From contig NZ_OY762267.1 of assembly GCF_963665245.1 (NCBI RefSeq), forward strand, positions 1,178,001 to 1,242,000: a DNA stretch of 64,000 nucleotides. Direction: 5' to 3'. The notes under the pieces are model-generated. The model made no database searches, had not been told where the DNA came from, and saw nothing but the letters and a program-made list of their open reading frames with translations. Shown here one piece after another: positions 24,717-32,998 of the stretch. The stretch is from an uncultured Paludibaculum sp. (GTDB lineage Bacteria > Acidobacteriota > Terriglobia > Bryobacterales > Bryobacteraceae). Position 1 is the first letter of the stretch. Each line of letters opens with the position of its first letter. The translations under genes and the position numbers were made by a program.

Positions 24717-25940
24717 CTACCAGAAGTGAATCGCCAGAACATTGGGCGGGCCAGGCGTACCGCCGACGACGTGCGTTGAGAGGACAATCTGCATGTTGCG
24801 TTTGGCCCAGTCGGACGGCGCCCCGCGCAGGGCTTCGGCTAAATATGTCGGGCTGGTGAGGAAATCACCCGTCATCATCGTCCCCAGATGGGTGATTCCA
24901 CCGGCGGCGACGACAAACTGCTCCGTGCTGGGGTCGAAGACTCGGGTGACCATGGCGTAGTCGGTTTCGTCCGTCCAATCCCCGCCCTTGCGTAGGACCC
25001 GCCATGCGAATGGCGCGGGAGATTGGTGGTCTTTCACTCCGCGCCACTTTTCGGCGTCGTTCTTGACCAGCGAGAAGCGCAGCCCCTCGGTCAGGCGGAT
25101 GGTCCACTCGTTGTTGAACAGGCCGATCATCACCGCGCTCTTCCCGCGCAGTTCCGAGTAGGGCGTGCTGGTCGCCCAGCGGTAGCGCGCGTCCTTCCCC
25201 TTGCCGCTCAGATAGCCGCTGATTTTCGACATCGCCACGGCGTCCCCCATCCAGAGGAAGCGCTCCAGGTTCGGCACCAGCTTCGAAACCGGGACGGTGG
25301 CCTTCGAATCCACCGCGCCGGAAAGAGTGGCAGGCAGGGACCCCACATACGAGTGGGTCCTCGTCTGTCCGATGCAGAACTGCACCTCCCCCTTCGATTC
25401 GATCACCGGCTTCCAGAACTGATCGAGAGCGGTAACAGAGGCTGCCTTAGGCCGGCCGGCGAAGATACCAGCGGCAAAGAGGAGGGCGCCAGCCAGGATG
25501 CAGAATGCCCAGATCGGCCATACGACGTGGGATGGCGTGGGCTGGAGAGGAGTCTTGGGCTCGGAGACCTGAGGATGGAACTCCGGCAGGTAGGATCCGG
25601 GCGGCAGTTCGATGCGCGGCTCATTGGCATGGACCGGTTCGAGGTAATACTGGGCCAGCTTTTTCCGAACCTCGGCCGCGGCATTGCGCACCACCGCATC
25701 CTGGTTGGTGTCATAGCAGGCGTCCCGGCCGAAGACGGCGCTGCCCACCACCCGTTCCTTCAGTTCGTCCAGATGTCCCGCGCAGGCCTTCTCGACGGCG
25801 TATCGGAGCAGCAACTGGCAACGTCGGCTATTCCGGAACGGCGGGCTAGCCAACACGCGCTCCAGTTGCGCCCGAATCTCCTGTTCGGGCATTGGATCGA
25901 GGGCGATGCGCCGGGACCTCTCTGGTAACGTTTCACGCAT
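24717..25940 (-). CDS. Membrane-anchored protein with acidobacterial-type N-terminal sensor/regulator domain
   Basis: 407 residues. Residues 18-105 (IRAQLERVLASPPFRNSRRCQLLLRYAVE... AVFGRDACYDTNQDAVVRNAAAEVRKKLAQYY) match an N-terminal module I associate with acidobacterial TolB- and tetratricopeptide-type regulatory proteins, here followed by one membrane helix (VWPIWAFCILAGALLFAAGIFAG, about 145-167). The C-terminal 240 residues lie outside and include a segment with YAMVTRVFDPSTEQFVVAAGG. I do not know its biochemical role. It is divergent from the Oar-like receptor gene with a shared 209-bp control region, so a part in sensing or regulating that receptor is plausible. The N-domain may bind DNA, but no clear helix-turn-helix is seen. 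Confidence 0.75.
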   Translation of the reverse strand: MRETLPERSRRIALDPMPEQEIRAQLERVLASPPFRNSRRCQLLLRYAVEKACAGHLDELKERVVGSAVFGRDACYDTNQDAVVRNAAAEVRKKLAQYYLEPVHANEPRIELPPGSYLPEFHPQVSEPKTPLQPTPSHVVWPIWAFCILAGALLFAAGIFAGRPKAASVTALDQFWKPVIESKGEVQFCIGQTRTHSYVGSLPATLSGAVDSKATVPVSKLVPNLERFLWMGDAVAMSKISGYLSGKGKDARYRWATSTPYSELRGKSAVMIGLFNNEWTIRLTEGLRFSLVKNDAEKWRGVKDHQSPAPFAWRVLRKGGDWTDETDYAMVTRVFDPSTEQFVVAAGGITHLGTMMTGDFLTSPTYLAEALRGAPSDWAKRNMQIVLSTHVVGGTPGPPNVLAIHFW

Positions 25941-26004
25941 CGGTTTCCATTGTATGCTCCATTCCTGAAGGTCGAGTACGTTAGTTCAGTAAAATCGTTA
26001 ACGT
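25925..26004. promoter_or_regulatory. Repeated TAACGT element in divergent control region
   Basis: TAACGT occurs at 25926-25931 and 25999-26004, and its complement ACGTTA at 25978-25983; the last two form a dyad with a 15-bp spacer between the regulator-like gene and the receptor gene. Three copies in 80 bp could be an operator. The match is short, so confidence is low. Confidence 0.3.
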
Positions 26005-26149
26005 CCCTTCAATCCGCTGAAAACAAAAAAACCAAAACGGCCTCAACGGTATAGGACTGTCGTGCGCCTATCCACACAACCCATTCCGACCAAGAATGAG
26101 CCATCTAGGGAGGTTCAGCCTCATGTTCATCCACGTTGGAAGGGAGCAT

Positions 26150-29100
26150 ATGAAGCGCACGGTCCAATTACTGACCACTCTGGCAATGTCTGCCATCGCC
26201 CTTTGGGCTCAATCCACAACCCAACAAATCTCGGGCACGGTGCACGATTCGTCGGGCGCCGTGGTTACAACAGCCAAAATTACGGTCCTTCAGGTGGCTA
26301 CTGGCCAGATCAGGAACGCCGCAGTCAATGAGTCGGGCAACTGGGTAGTACCGAGCATTCCCATCGGGGTCTATGAGGTGACGGCCGAAGCCGCCGGCTT
26401 CAAGAAGACCACGCAGAGGAATGTCGTCGTGGCGGTAAACGCCAAACCCGACGTCGAAATCACACTTGAGGTCGGCGGGGTGAACGAATCCGTCACCGTG
26501 AACGCCGACTCAGCCCAGGTCGAGACCAGTTCTGGCGAAGTGGGCCGCCTGATCACGGGCCAGCAGGCCACAAATCTTCAACTCAACGGCCGGAACTTCA
26601 CCCAACTTCTTTCACTGATTCCTGGCGTCTCCACGACAAACCGGTCGGCCATGGATCTATTTGGCGGCTACGGGTCCAACATGAGTGCCCAGTCCGCTAA
26701 CGGGTCGCGCACCGACACATTCTCTTGGAACATCGACGGTGTCGACAACAAGGATAACGGTGGCGGCGGCAACAACTTCGTGAACATCAACCCGGACGCC
26801 ATCGCCGAATTTAAGGTTCTCACCACAAACTACAGCGCCGAATACGGCCAGAATGCCGGCGCCATCATCAATTTGGCCATGAAGAGCGGCACCAAGGACT
26901 TCCACGGCGGCGCCTACGAGTTCGTCCGTAACGACGCCTTCGATGCCCGCGCGTTCAACGCCATCACCAAACAGAAGTTGCGTTTCAACAACTTCGGTTG
27001 GAACCTCGGCGGCCCGGTGTACATCCCGGGCAAGTTCAACAGCGACAAGAGCAAGCTGTTCGCCTTCGGTGGCATGGAGTTCAAACGGCTGCGCCAGGGC
27101 GCCATCAACACCTGGGTGGTCCCGACGCAGGCCCTGCGCGACGGCAACTTCTCAGGGCTGGCCTCGTCCGCCTGGCCCAAGGATCCCTCCACCGGCGCCG
27201 CGTTCCCCAATGGGATCATTCCCAGCACCCGCATCAGCAAGAATATGTCACGGCTGATCCAGAACTTCCCGGCTGCCAACTTCACCGGTTCCGGGGGGAA
27301 CTTCGTCTTCCCCACCACCGCCCCCAACGATGCAACCCAGTACTTCATCAAGGGCGACTACATTATCAGCAACAAGAATCAGATCTCCGTCCACTTCCTG
27401 CACGACTACTACACCAACCTGAACAACCTCACCTCCCTGGTGACCTATACACGCAAGATCCCGGGCACCAACACCAAGGCGCAGTGGACCTATATCGCCA
27501 ACGCCACGACGGTGAACACGTTCCAGGCCTCGTTCAGCGGAAACGTCATCCTGCAGGGCGACTTCGCCGCCAATCCGGTGTTCCTGAACGACTACACGCG
27601 GGCCGGCCAAGGCATCACCCTGCCCATGGTCTACGGCACGAACAATACCATCCCGACCGTCAGCATCGCGGGCTATAACGCCTTGAACGCGTCCAATGTA
27701 AACTGGAACAACTTCAACCGGCTGTTCAACTTTAAGGACGACTTCTCGAAGTTCCTGGGCAACCACAACTTGAAAGCCGGCATCCTGATCATGCGTAGCC
27801 GCAAGAATCAGGACAACTGGCCGGCCGTGAACGGGTCGATCACCTACGCGACAGGCCATTCCAACTCCACCGGAAATGCCATGGGCGATGCGCTGCTGGG
27901 CAACTTCTCGCAGTACACCGAAGCCAATACGAACCGCGAGGGGTGGTACCGCTTCACGCAGATCGAGCCTTATGTGCAGGACGACTGGAAGGTCAACTCC
28001 CGGCTCACCATCAACATGGGCTTCCGCTATCAGTACATGCAGCCGCAATACTGTGCCCTGCAGAACTGCGTGATGTGGCTGCCACAGTATTACGACCGGA
28101 GCAAAGCGCCCACGATCAACCCCGCCAACGGTCAGATCATGGCAGGCAACTACGACCCGTATAACGGCTTGGTTCTGGGTGGCACCGAGTTCCCAGAAGT
28201 CGCCAAGCAGCGCATAACCCAGACTAGCGATCCGGCTGTCCTGGCTCTGTTCCGCGGCATTCCGAAAGAAACGGCGGACAAGTATTGGGGCACCTGGGGT
28301 CCGCGCCTGGGCTTCGCCCTGGACCTTACCGGCAAGCAGAAGACGGTTGTTCGTGGTGGCTATGGCGTGTTCTATGAGCGCGTGGAAGGTAACTTCCTAT
28401 TCAGCGCCATCAATAATCCGCCGTTCATCTCCCAGTCCGATATCTACGACGCCAACATCGAGAATCCGACGGGCGGCAGCCGCCTCAGCTATCCGGCCGC
28501 CATCTCCAACTCCCATTTCCCCGACATGAAGGTGCCGCGAATTATGAACTGGAGTTTCGGCGTTCAGCACAAGGTCGACTCGATGACCACCCTGGATGTC
28601 GCCTTTGTCGGCTCCAGCGCCGCGAACCTGGCCCGCACGGTGAACTACAACCAGTTGCCCGCCGGGACGCTGCAGAAGAACCCGGGCGTCAACACGAACG
28701 CGCTGCGTCCTTACCCCGGCTACGCCAACATCAACATGTACATCACCGGCTCCAACTTCATCTACAACTCGCTGCAGACTTCCGTGAAGCGGCAGATGAA
28801 GGGCGGCGGCCTGCTGAACCTCGCTTATACCTGGTCCCGCGCCATCACCGATGCCAGTGCCTACAATGAGAACCCGATGGACAGCTACAACTTCAAGGCG
28901 GAACGCGGCTTGGCGACGTACCACCGCGCGCACGTCTTCGTGTTTAGCTACATCTATCCCCTGCCCTTCTGGAGAACCGGTGCCGAATGGTACAAGAAAG
29001 CGCTGGGCGGATGGCAGGTCTCCGGCGTCACCACGCTGCAAAGCGGCACCCCACTCAACCTGAGCATCAACCCCGATCAGGCCGGCATCGGCCAGACCAG

Positions 29101-29440
29101 CCAGCGGCCCCAGGTCATCGGCGATTGGAGCCAGGGCGGCGGGCAACGCCTACAGTGGTTCAATACCTCGGCCTTCACAATGCCGGACGCCGGCACGTTC
29201 GGCAACCTCGGCCGCAATGTCATCATCGGACCGGGTGTCAACAACTGGGACGCGTCGCTGCAGAAGTTCTTCCGTTTCAACGAGACGACGAGCCTGCAGT
29301 TCCGCGCCGAGTTCTACGACGCGCCCAACCACATGTCCTGGTGGGGCGTCGGCACCACAATGGGCGCCTCCAACTTTGGCCAGATCACAAGCGCAACCGA
29401 CCCTCGCACCATGCAGTTCGGTCTTCGCTTTAACTTCTAG
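26150..29440 (+). CDS. TonB-dependent receptor, Oar-like, with N-terminal carboxypeptidase-regulatory-like domain
   Basis: Start ATG 26150 preceded by AAGGGAG; 1096 residues. A signal peptide (LLTTLAMSAIALWAQ) is followed by a transthyretin-like domain (ISGTVHDSSGAVVTTAKITVLQ... GVYEVTAEAAGFKK, about 27-115), a plug region (LQLNGRNFTQLLSLIPGVSTTN) and a large beta barrel, ending with the aromatic FGLRFNF typical of outer-membrane insertion. Such receptors are abundant in Bryobacterales and import or bind oligosaccharides or other large ligands with TonB energy; the ligand cannot be predicted. A strong terminator follows the stop. The divergent gene at 25940 may regulate it. Codon use is strongly C-ending, as expected for a highly expressed gene. 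Confidence 0.95.
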   Translation: MKRTVQLLTTLAMSAIALWAQSTTQQISGTVHDSSGAVVTTAKITVLQVATGQIRNAAVNESGNWVVPSIPIGVYEVTAEAAGFKKTTQRNVVVAVNAKPDVEITLEVGGVNESVTVNADSAQVETSSGEVGRLITGQQATNLQLNGRNFTQLLSLIPGVSTTNRSAMDLFGGYGSNMSAQSANGSRTDTFSWNIDGVDNKDNGGGGNNFVNINPDAIAEFKVLTTNYSAEYGQNAGAIINLAMKSGTKDFHGGAYEFVRNDAFDARAFNAITKQKLRFNNFGWNLGGPVYIPGKFNSDKSKLFAFGGMEFKRLRQGAINTWVVPTQALRDGNFSGLASSAWPKDPSTGAAFPNGIIPSTRISKNMSRLIQNFPAANFTGSGGNFVFPTTAPNDATQYFIKGDYIISNKNQISVHFLHDYYTNLNNLTSLVTYTRKIPGTNTKAQWTYIANATTVNTFQASFSGNVILQGDFAANPVFLNDYTRAGQGITLPMVYGTNNTIPTVSIAGYNALNASNVNWNNFNRLFNFKDDFSKFLGNHNLKAGILIMRSRKNQDNWPAVNGSITYATGHSNSTGNAMGDALLGNFSQYTEANTNREGWYRFTQIEPYVQDDWKVNSRLTINMGFRYQYMQPQYCALQNCVMWLPQYYDRSKAPTINPANGQIMAGNYDPYNGLVLGGTEFPEVAKQRITQTSDPAVLALFRGIPKETADKYWGTWGPRLGFALDLTGKQKTVVRGGYGVFYERVEGNFLFSAINNPPFISQSDIYDANIENPTGGSRLSYPAAISNSHFPDMKVPRIMNWSFGVQHKVDSMTTLDVAFVGSSAANLARTVNYNQLPAGTLQKNPGVNTNALRPYPGYANINMYITGSNFIYNSLQTSVKRQMKGGGLLNLAYTWSRAITDASAYNENPMDSYNFKAERGLATYHRAHVFVFSYIYPLPFWRTGAEWYKKALGGWQVSGVTTLQSGTPLNLSINPDQAGIGQTSQRPQVIGDWSQGGGQRLQWFNTSAFTMPDAGTFGNLGRNVIIGPGVNNWDASLQKFFRFNETTSLQFRAEFYDAPNHMSWWGVGTTMGASNFGQITSATDPRTMQFGLRFNF

Positions 29441-29464
29441 CTGGCAATCCACCAAACCAATCAG

Positions 29465-29500
29465 GGCGGCGCACCTCACCGGGTGCGCCGCCTTTTCTTT
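29465..29500 (+). terminator. Rho-independent terminator of the receptor gene
   Basis: GGCGGCGCACC (29465-29475) pairs perfectly with GGTGCGCCGCC (29482-29492) over 11 bp with a 6-base loop, followed by TTTTCTTT (29493-29500). It lies 25 bp after the receptor stop codon. Confidence 0.93.
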
Positions 29501-29502
29501 CA

Positions 29503-29528
29503 ATAGCCCCAGGGGGTATCCATTGACA
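29503..29528 (+). promoter_or_regulatory. GC-rich palindrome and -35 box upstream of CDF exporter
   Basis: ATAGCCCC-A-GGGGGTAT (29503-29519) is a dyad with one mismatch, followed three bases later by a consensus -35 TTGACA (29523-29528). The -10 is weak (CAGGAT at 29546-29551 with 17-bp spacing). G/C-tract dyads with flanking TA resemble operators of CsoR/FrmR-type metal or aldehyde sensors, which fits a metal exporter gene; no such regulator gene is nearby. Confidence 0.45.
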
Positions 29529-29588
29529 TTCGTGTTCTCACGGCGCAGGATAGGGGTATAGGGTATATAAGGAAGAGAGGAGCACAGG

Positions 29589-30488
29589 ATGTCCTGCAGC
29601 GACCACCATCATCACTCGCACTCGCACTCGGATTCGGCCTTCGCCTGGGGCAGCGTGTGGAATGGGCTGCTCGTCGCGGGTGAATTTGCCGTCGGTGCCT
29701 GGACCGGTTCGGCCGCGCTGCTCGCTGACGCCACGCATAACCTGAGCGACACCCTTTCCCTGCTGCTGGCCTGGGGTGCCCGTGCCGCCGCTCGCCTGCC
29801 CGCCACTTCGGAACGCACATACGGCCACCGCCGCCTCACGGCCATCTGCGCCTTTGTGAACGCCGTCGTCCTGTTGGGCACGCTCGGCTTCATCGCCTGG
29901 GAGGCGGTGACCCACTGGAACGACCAGAACCCGATGAAATACGGCGTGGTGATGGTCACCGCGGCGGCCGCTCTGCTGGTCAATGGCTGGACCGCCTGGA
30001 GCCTCCACAAAGGCTCGGAGCACGATCTGAACACCCGCGCCGCCTATCTGCACATGGCGACCGACGCAGGCGTCTCATTGGCCGTCCTCGTCGGAGCCGG
30101 CATCAGCGCCGTCACCGGTTGGCGATGGATCGACGGAGCGCTTGCCCTGACCATCGTGGCCATGACCCTGAAGAGCAGCTGGCCGGTTTGTGTGGAGTCG
30201 TGGCGCATGGTGGCCGATGGCGTCCCGGCCAACATCGACCTGCCCCAGGTGCGAGCCGCCTTGCTGGCCATGCCTGGCGTGACCGGCGCGCACGACCTGC
30301 ACGTCTGGAGTCTCAGCACAACCGAGTCCGCCCTCACCGCGCATTTGGTCGTGAACCACGAGCGCCTGGACAACCGCTTTCTCGGCGTAGTCCACGAGAG
30401 CCTTCGCAACCGCTTCGGCATTGCCCATACAACACTTCAGGTGGAAGCTTCGGAACCACCGTTGTGCCACGGCTGCCCCCTGGCCTGA
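29589..30488 (+). CDS. Cation diffusion facilitator (CDF) metal exporter
   Basis: 299 residues. The His-rich N-terminus (DHHHHSHSHSDS) is typical of zinc or cobalt CDF transporters. Six membrane segments follow, the second containing ALLADATHNLSDTLSLLLAW with the metal-site D and H/N/D residues, and the fifth HMATDAGVSLAVLVGAGI with the second HxxxD site. The C-terminal cytoplasmic domain (VRAALLAMPGVTGAHDLHVWSLSTTESALTAHLVV) has the ferredoxin-like fold of the family, and the protein ends in a Cys pair (LCHGCPLA). It exports Zn2+, Co2+ or a similar ion in exchange for protons. A GC-rich palindrome and a TTGACA box lie upstream. GAGGAGCACAGG before the ATG gives a ribosome binding site. Confidence 0.95.
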   Translation: MSCSDHHHHSHSHSDSAFAWGSVWNGLLVAGEFAVGAWTGSAALLADATHNLSDTLSLLLAWGARAAARLPATSERTYGHRRLTAICAFVNAVVLLGTLGFIAWEAVTHWNDQNPMKYGVVMVTAAAALLVNGWTAWSLHKGSEHDLNTRAAYLHMATDAGVSLAVLVGAGISAVTGWRWIDGALALTIVAMTLKSSWPVCVESWRMVADGVPANIDLPQVRAALLAMPGVTGAHDLHVWSLSTTESALTAHLVVNHERLDNRFLGVVHESLRNRFGIAHTTLQVEASEPPLCHGCPLA

Positions 30489-30518
30489 GATACTGGAGGG
30501 TCAGAAAGGACCCGTGTA

Positions 30519-31625
30519 TTGAAGCCTGCCAGTTTGAATTGGGAGACCCTGAAAGTCTACCCACTCGCCACCCGGAAAAGCCTCACGCAAGTAGAACAGA
30601 TCCTTGTTCCGCCAGACGCCGAGCCCAAGGGCTGCCCCCCCGAGATCGATCAGGCCACGGCGGAGTGCGCCAAGACGATTCAGACGGCACGAGAGCGCGG
30701 CGCCGGAGTCGCGTTGATGTACGGCGCGCATCTCCTGCGCAACGGCTCCGCGCTGATCCTCGAGAAGATGATGGCCTCCGGCTGGCTGACCCACGTGTGC
30801 ACGAACGGCGCGGGCACGATTCACGACTGGGAGTACTCCTGGCTGGGCCGCTCCACCGAGAGCGTGGAGGAGAATGTAGCCACGGGCACGTTCGGCGCAT
30901 GGGATGAGACGGGCCGCAATATCCATCTGGCGCTGCTGGCCGGCGCGTTACGCGGTGAAGGGTACGGCGTCTCGCTGGGCCGGTTCATCTGGGAGGACGG
31001 CGTGACGCTGCCATCTGCCCCTGAGTTGGAACGGGCCATTGCAAGTGAACCCAGCCATCCCCTGACAGGCGCGCGAGCCGACCTGCTGCGGTTGATGCAG
31101 AGGCACAACCTGCCCACCGGCCGAATCACCATCGAGCACAAATGGAAGCACGCGTCGATCCTCGCACAAGCCTTCCGTCACGGCATCCCGGCTACGGTGC
31201 ACCCCGGCATCGGCTACGACATCATCTCCAACCACCCGATGTTCGACGGGGCCGTGATCGGCCGCGCGGCCGGACTGGATTTCCGCCTGTTCGGCGACTC
31301 GGCCGAGTCGCTGGACAACGGAGTGGTGCTCTCCATCGGTTCCGCCATCATGGCCCCCCAGGTGTTCGAGAAGACGCTGAGCTGCGTAAATAATCTGCGC
31401 TTGCAGGCAGGCCGGCCAACCGTGAGCGGGCTGACTATCTACGTGGTCGATCTGCAGGACGGCGGCGGCTGGGATTGGACCAAGGGGGAACCGCCCAAGA
31501 CGAACCCCGCCTACTACCTGCGTTTCTGCAAGAGCTTCTCGCGCATGGGCGCCGCCATGCACTATGTGCAGAGCGACAACCTGGCCTTCGTCCACCATTT
31601 GTACAAGCATCTGCAAACCCGCTAA
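30519..31625 (+). CDS. Uncharacterised protein, possibly deoxyhypusine-synthase-like
   Basis: 368 residues, start TTG 30519 with AGAAAGGA eight bases upstream; no ATG fits better. Landmarks are GAGVALMYGAHLLRNGSALILEKMMASGWLTH, then VCTNGAGTIHDWEYSW, VEENVATGTFGAWDETG, a lysine-containing IEHKWKHASIL, and PATVHPGIGYDIISNHP plus GRAAGLDFRLFGDSAESLDNGVVLSIGSAI. The alternation of glycine loops and hydrophobic strands suggests a dinucleotide-binding alpha/beta fold, and the Ser/Gly-Ser-Ala loops recall deoxyhypusine synthase relatives found in some bacteria that lack hypusine. That link is tentative. It is 30 bp downstream of the CDF gene and may be cotranscribed. Confidence 0.8.
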   Translation: MKPASLNWETLKVYPLATRKSLTQVEQILVPPDAEPKGCPPEIDQATAECAKTIQTARERGAGVALMYGAHLLRNGSALILEKMMASGWLTHVCTNGAGTIHDWEYSWLGRSTESVEENVATGTFGAWDETGRNIHLALLAGALRGEGYGVSLGRFIWEDGVTLPSAPELERAIASEPSHPLTGARADLLRLMQRHNLPTGRITIEHKWKHASILAQAFRHGIPATVHPGIGYDIISNHPMFDGAVIGRAAGLDFRLFGDSAESLDNGVVLSIGSAIMAPQVFEKTLSCVNNLRLQAGRPTVSGLTIYVVDLQDGGGWDWTKGEPPKTNPAYYLRFCKSFSRMGAAMHYVQSDNLAFVHHLYKHLQTR

Positions 31626-31644
31626 TTGCGCAGGAGTGTGAATT

Positions 31645-31679
31645 CCTCGGATAATGAGCAATCCGGTCATTATCCGAGG
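31645..31679 (+). promoter_or_regulatory. 13-bp perfect hairpin covering the ribosome binding site of the LolA-TlpA gene
   Basis: CCTCGGATAATGA (31645-31657) and TCATTATCCGAGG (31667-31679) pair perfectly with a 9-base loop. The right arm contains the GAGG that serves as Shine-Dalgarno for GTG 31686. There is no T-run, so it is not a standard terminator. In RNA it could hide the ribosome binding site or block read-through from the gene upstream. Confidence 0.75.
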
Positions 31680-31685
31680 TGTCTT

Positions 31686-32894
31686 GTGAGAGCAGTTTCC
31701 GTAGTACTTTCCTTCGCCATATTCTTTCCTGTCGCTCGGGCCCAGGATTTGGGGCAAATCGAACTCAGTAAGATAATCAAAAGCGTCGCCGCCCGCGCGC
31801 AGGCGGCAAAACGCTACTCGATGGAAGGGTCGCTCCTTCTGGAGGGGCAGAAGGGCACAGACCCGGCCCGGATTCTGTCAAAGGCAAGATTCAAGCTGGC
31901 CGTCGGCCTGCAAGGCAAATCGTTCCTGCGCATTGAGGCCGACGAGAAGGACGAGTACCTCCTCATCGCCAACGGCCAGAAGAGTTGGGCTTACGTGCCC
32001 AAACTGAAGCAGTTCACCGAGGAGGAGGGTGCGCAGTTGGAGGACGACAAGGCGGAGAACGGTGACAACGACTCGGACAGCGAGCGGGACCTGGCAGAGA
32101 CCTTCTCGCGGATGGTCGTCCCGGGGCTGGCGAACATGTTCAAGCGGGCCGAGAGTGCGGATCAAAACGGCCTGGCGCCGGTGAGGTACGAGGGCCGCAA
32201 GGACAAGTGGCCGCTCATCAGGGTGATGTCGAGAGAGGATCCGGAAGAGGGCCGCATCTACATAGAGATGGCGGTGCAGCCGGAGACCCTCGACATCGGA
32301 CATCTGGTATGGGCAAACACGCGAACCCGGAACGGCGAGCGAACGCTGCTCCGAATGACAATGGAGTACACCAGCTTCCGTTGGGACGACGGGGTGCCCG
32401 AGTCCACCTTCGAGTTCGTGCCGCCGAAGAATGCCAGGCGGGTGGACGCGGTGCCCATCCCCGGCCAGACCGGGTCGTTGCTGCTGAACAAGCCGGCTCC
32501 GGACTTCGAGCTGAAGTCGCTGGAGGGCGAGAAGGTCCGGCTCTCCAACCTGCGTGGCAAAGTGGTGCTGCTGAACTTCTGGGCGAGCTGGTGTGGGCCC
32601 TGCCGCCGCGAGTTGCCGGGTCTGGCGGACATATACGACAGGCTCGGCAAGAAGGGTCTCCACATATACGGGATCAACGACGAGGGCAAGGGCATCGCAA
32701 AGGAGTATTCAAACGAGGCCGCGCTCTCCTTCCCTACCCTGGACGATTCCGGCCGGAAGGTCCACAGCCTATATCGAATTCGGTCGATCCCGACCATTTT
32801 CATCATCGATGCAAACGGCCAGGTGGTGCGCTTTCTCAGTGGCTCACGCAGCAAGGAAGATCTTCAGGAGATCCTCAAGGCCGTTGGGTTCTGA
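31686..32894 (+). CDS. LolA-like domain fused to TlpA-type thioredoxin
   Basis: 402 residues from GTG 31686, chosen because GAGG lies six bases before it and the signal peptide (VRAVSVVLSFAIFFPVARAQ) begins there. Residues 25-270 resemble the LolA/LppX-like fold of outer-membrane lipoprotein carriers, DUF2092 type (SMEGSLLLEGQ... IEADEKDEYLLIANGQKSWAYVP... RMTMEYTSFRWDDGVPESTFEFVPP). Residues 275-402 are a TlpA/ResA thioredoxin domain with VVLLNFWASWCGPCRREL, C303 and C306, and the cis-proline RSIPTIFIIDANG. It is expected in the periplasm as a thiol-disulfide reductase attached to a lipid-binding module. A hairpin upstream may control translation. Confidence 0.92.
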   Translation: MRAVSVVLSFAIFFPVARAQDLGQIELSKIIKSVAARAQAAKRYSMEGSLLLEGQKGTDPARILSKARFKLAVGLQGKSFLRIEADEKDEYLLIANGQKSWAYVPKLKQFTEEEGAQLEDDKAENGDNDSDSERDLAETFSRMVVPGLANMFKRAESADQNGLAPVRYEGRKDKWPLIRVMSREDPEEGRIYIEMAVQPETLDIGHLVWANTRTRNGERTLLRMTMEYTSFRWDDGVPESTFEFVPPKNARRVDAVPIPGQTGSLLLNKPAPDFELKSLEGEKVRLSNLRGKVVLLNFWASWCGPCRRELPGLADIYDRLGKKGLHIYGINDEGKGIAKEYSNEAALSFPTLDDSGRKVHSLYRIRSIPTIFIIDANGQVVRFLSGSRSKEDLQEILKAVGF

Positions 32895-32998
32895 GGCCAC
32901 CCGGTCCACGTGCCGGTCTTCCGGTGCGCCTCGGATACACCTCAGCCGGTCTTTCTGTCCACACCGTCGGAACGAGGTCACGTGCCAGGAGGAGCCCC

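Noticed and set aside
32895..32998. Terminator between the LolA-TlpA gene and the histidine kinase gene
   Set aside because: Some inverted GC-rich bits exist, but no stable stem followed by a T-run on either strand.
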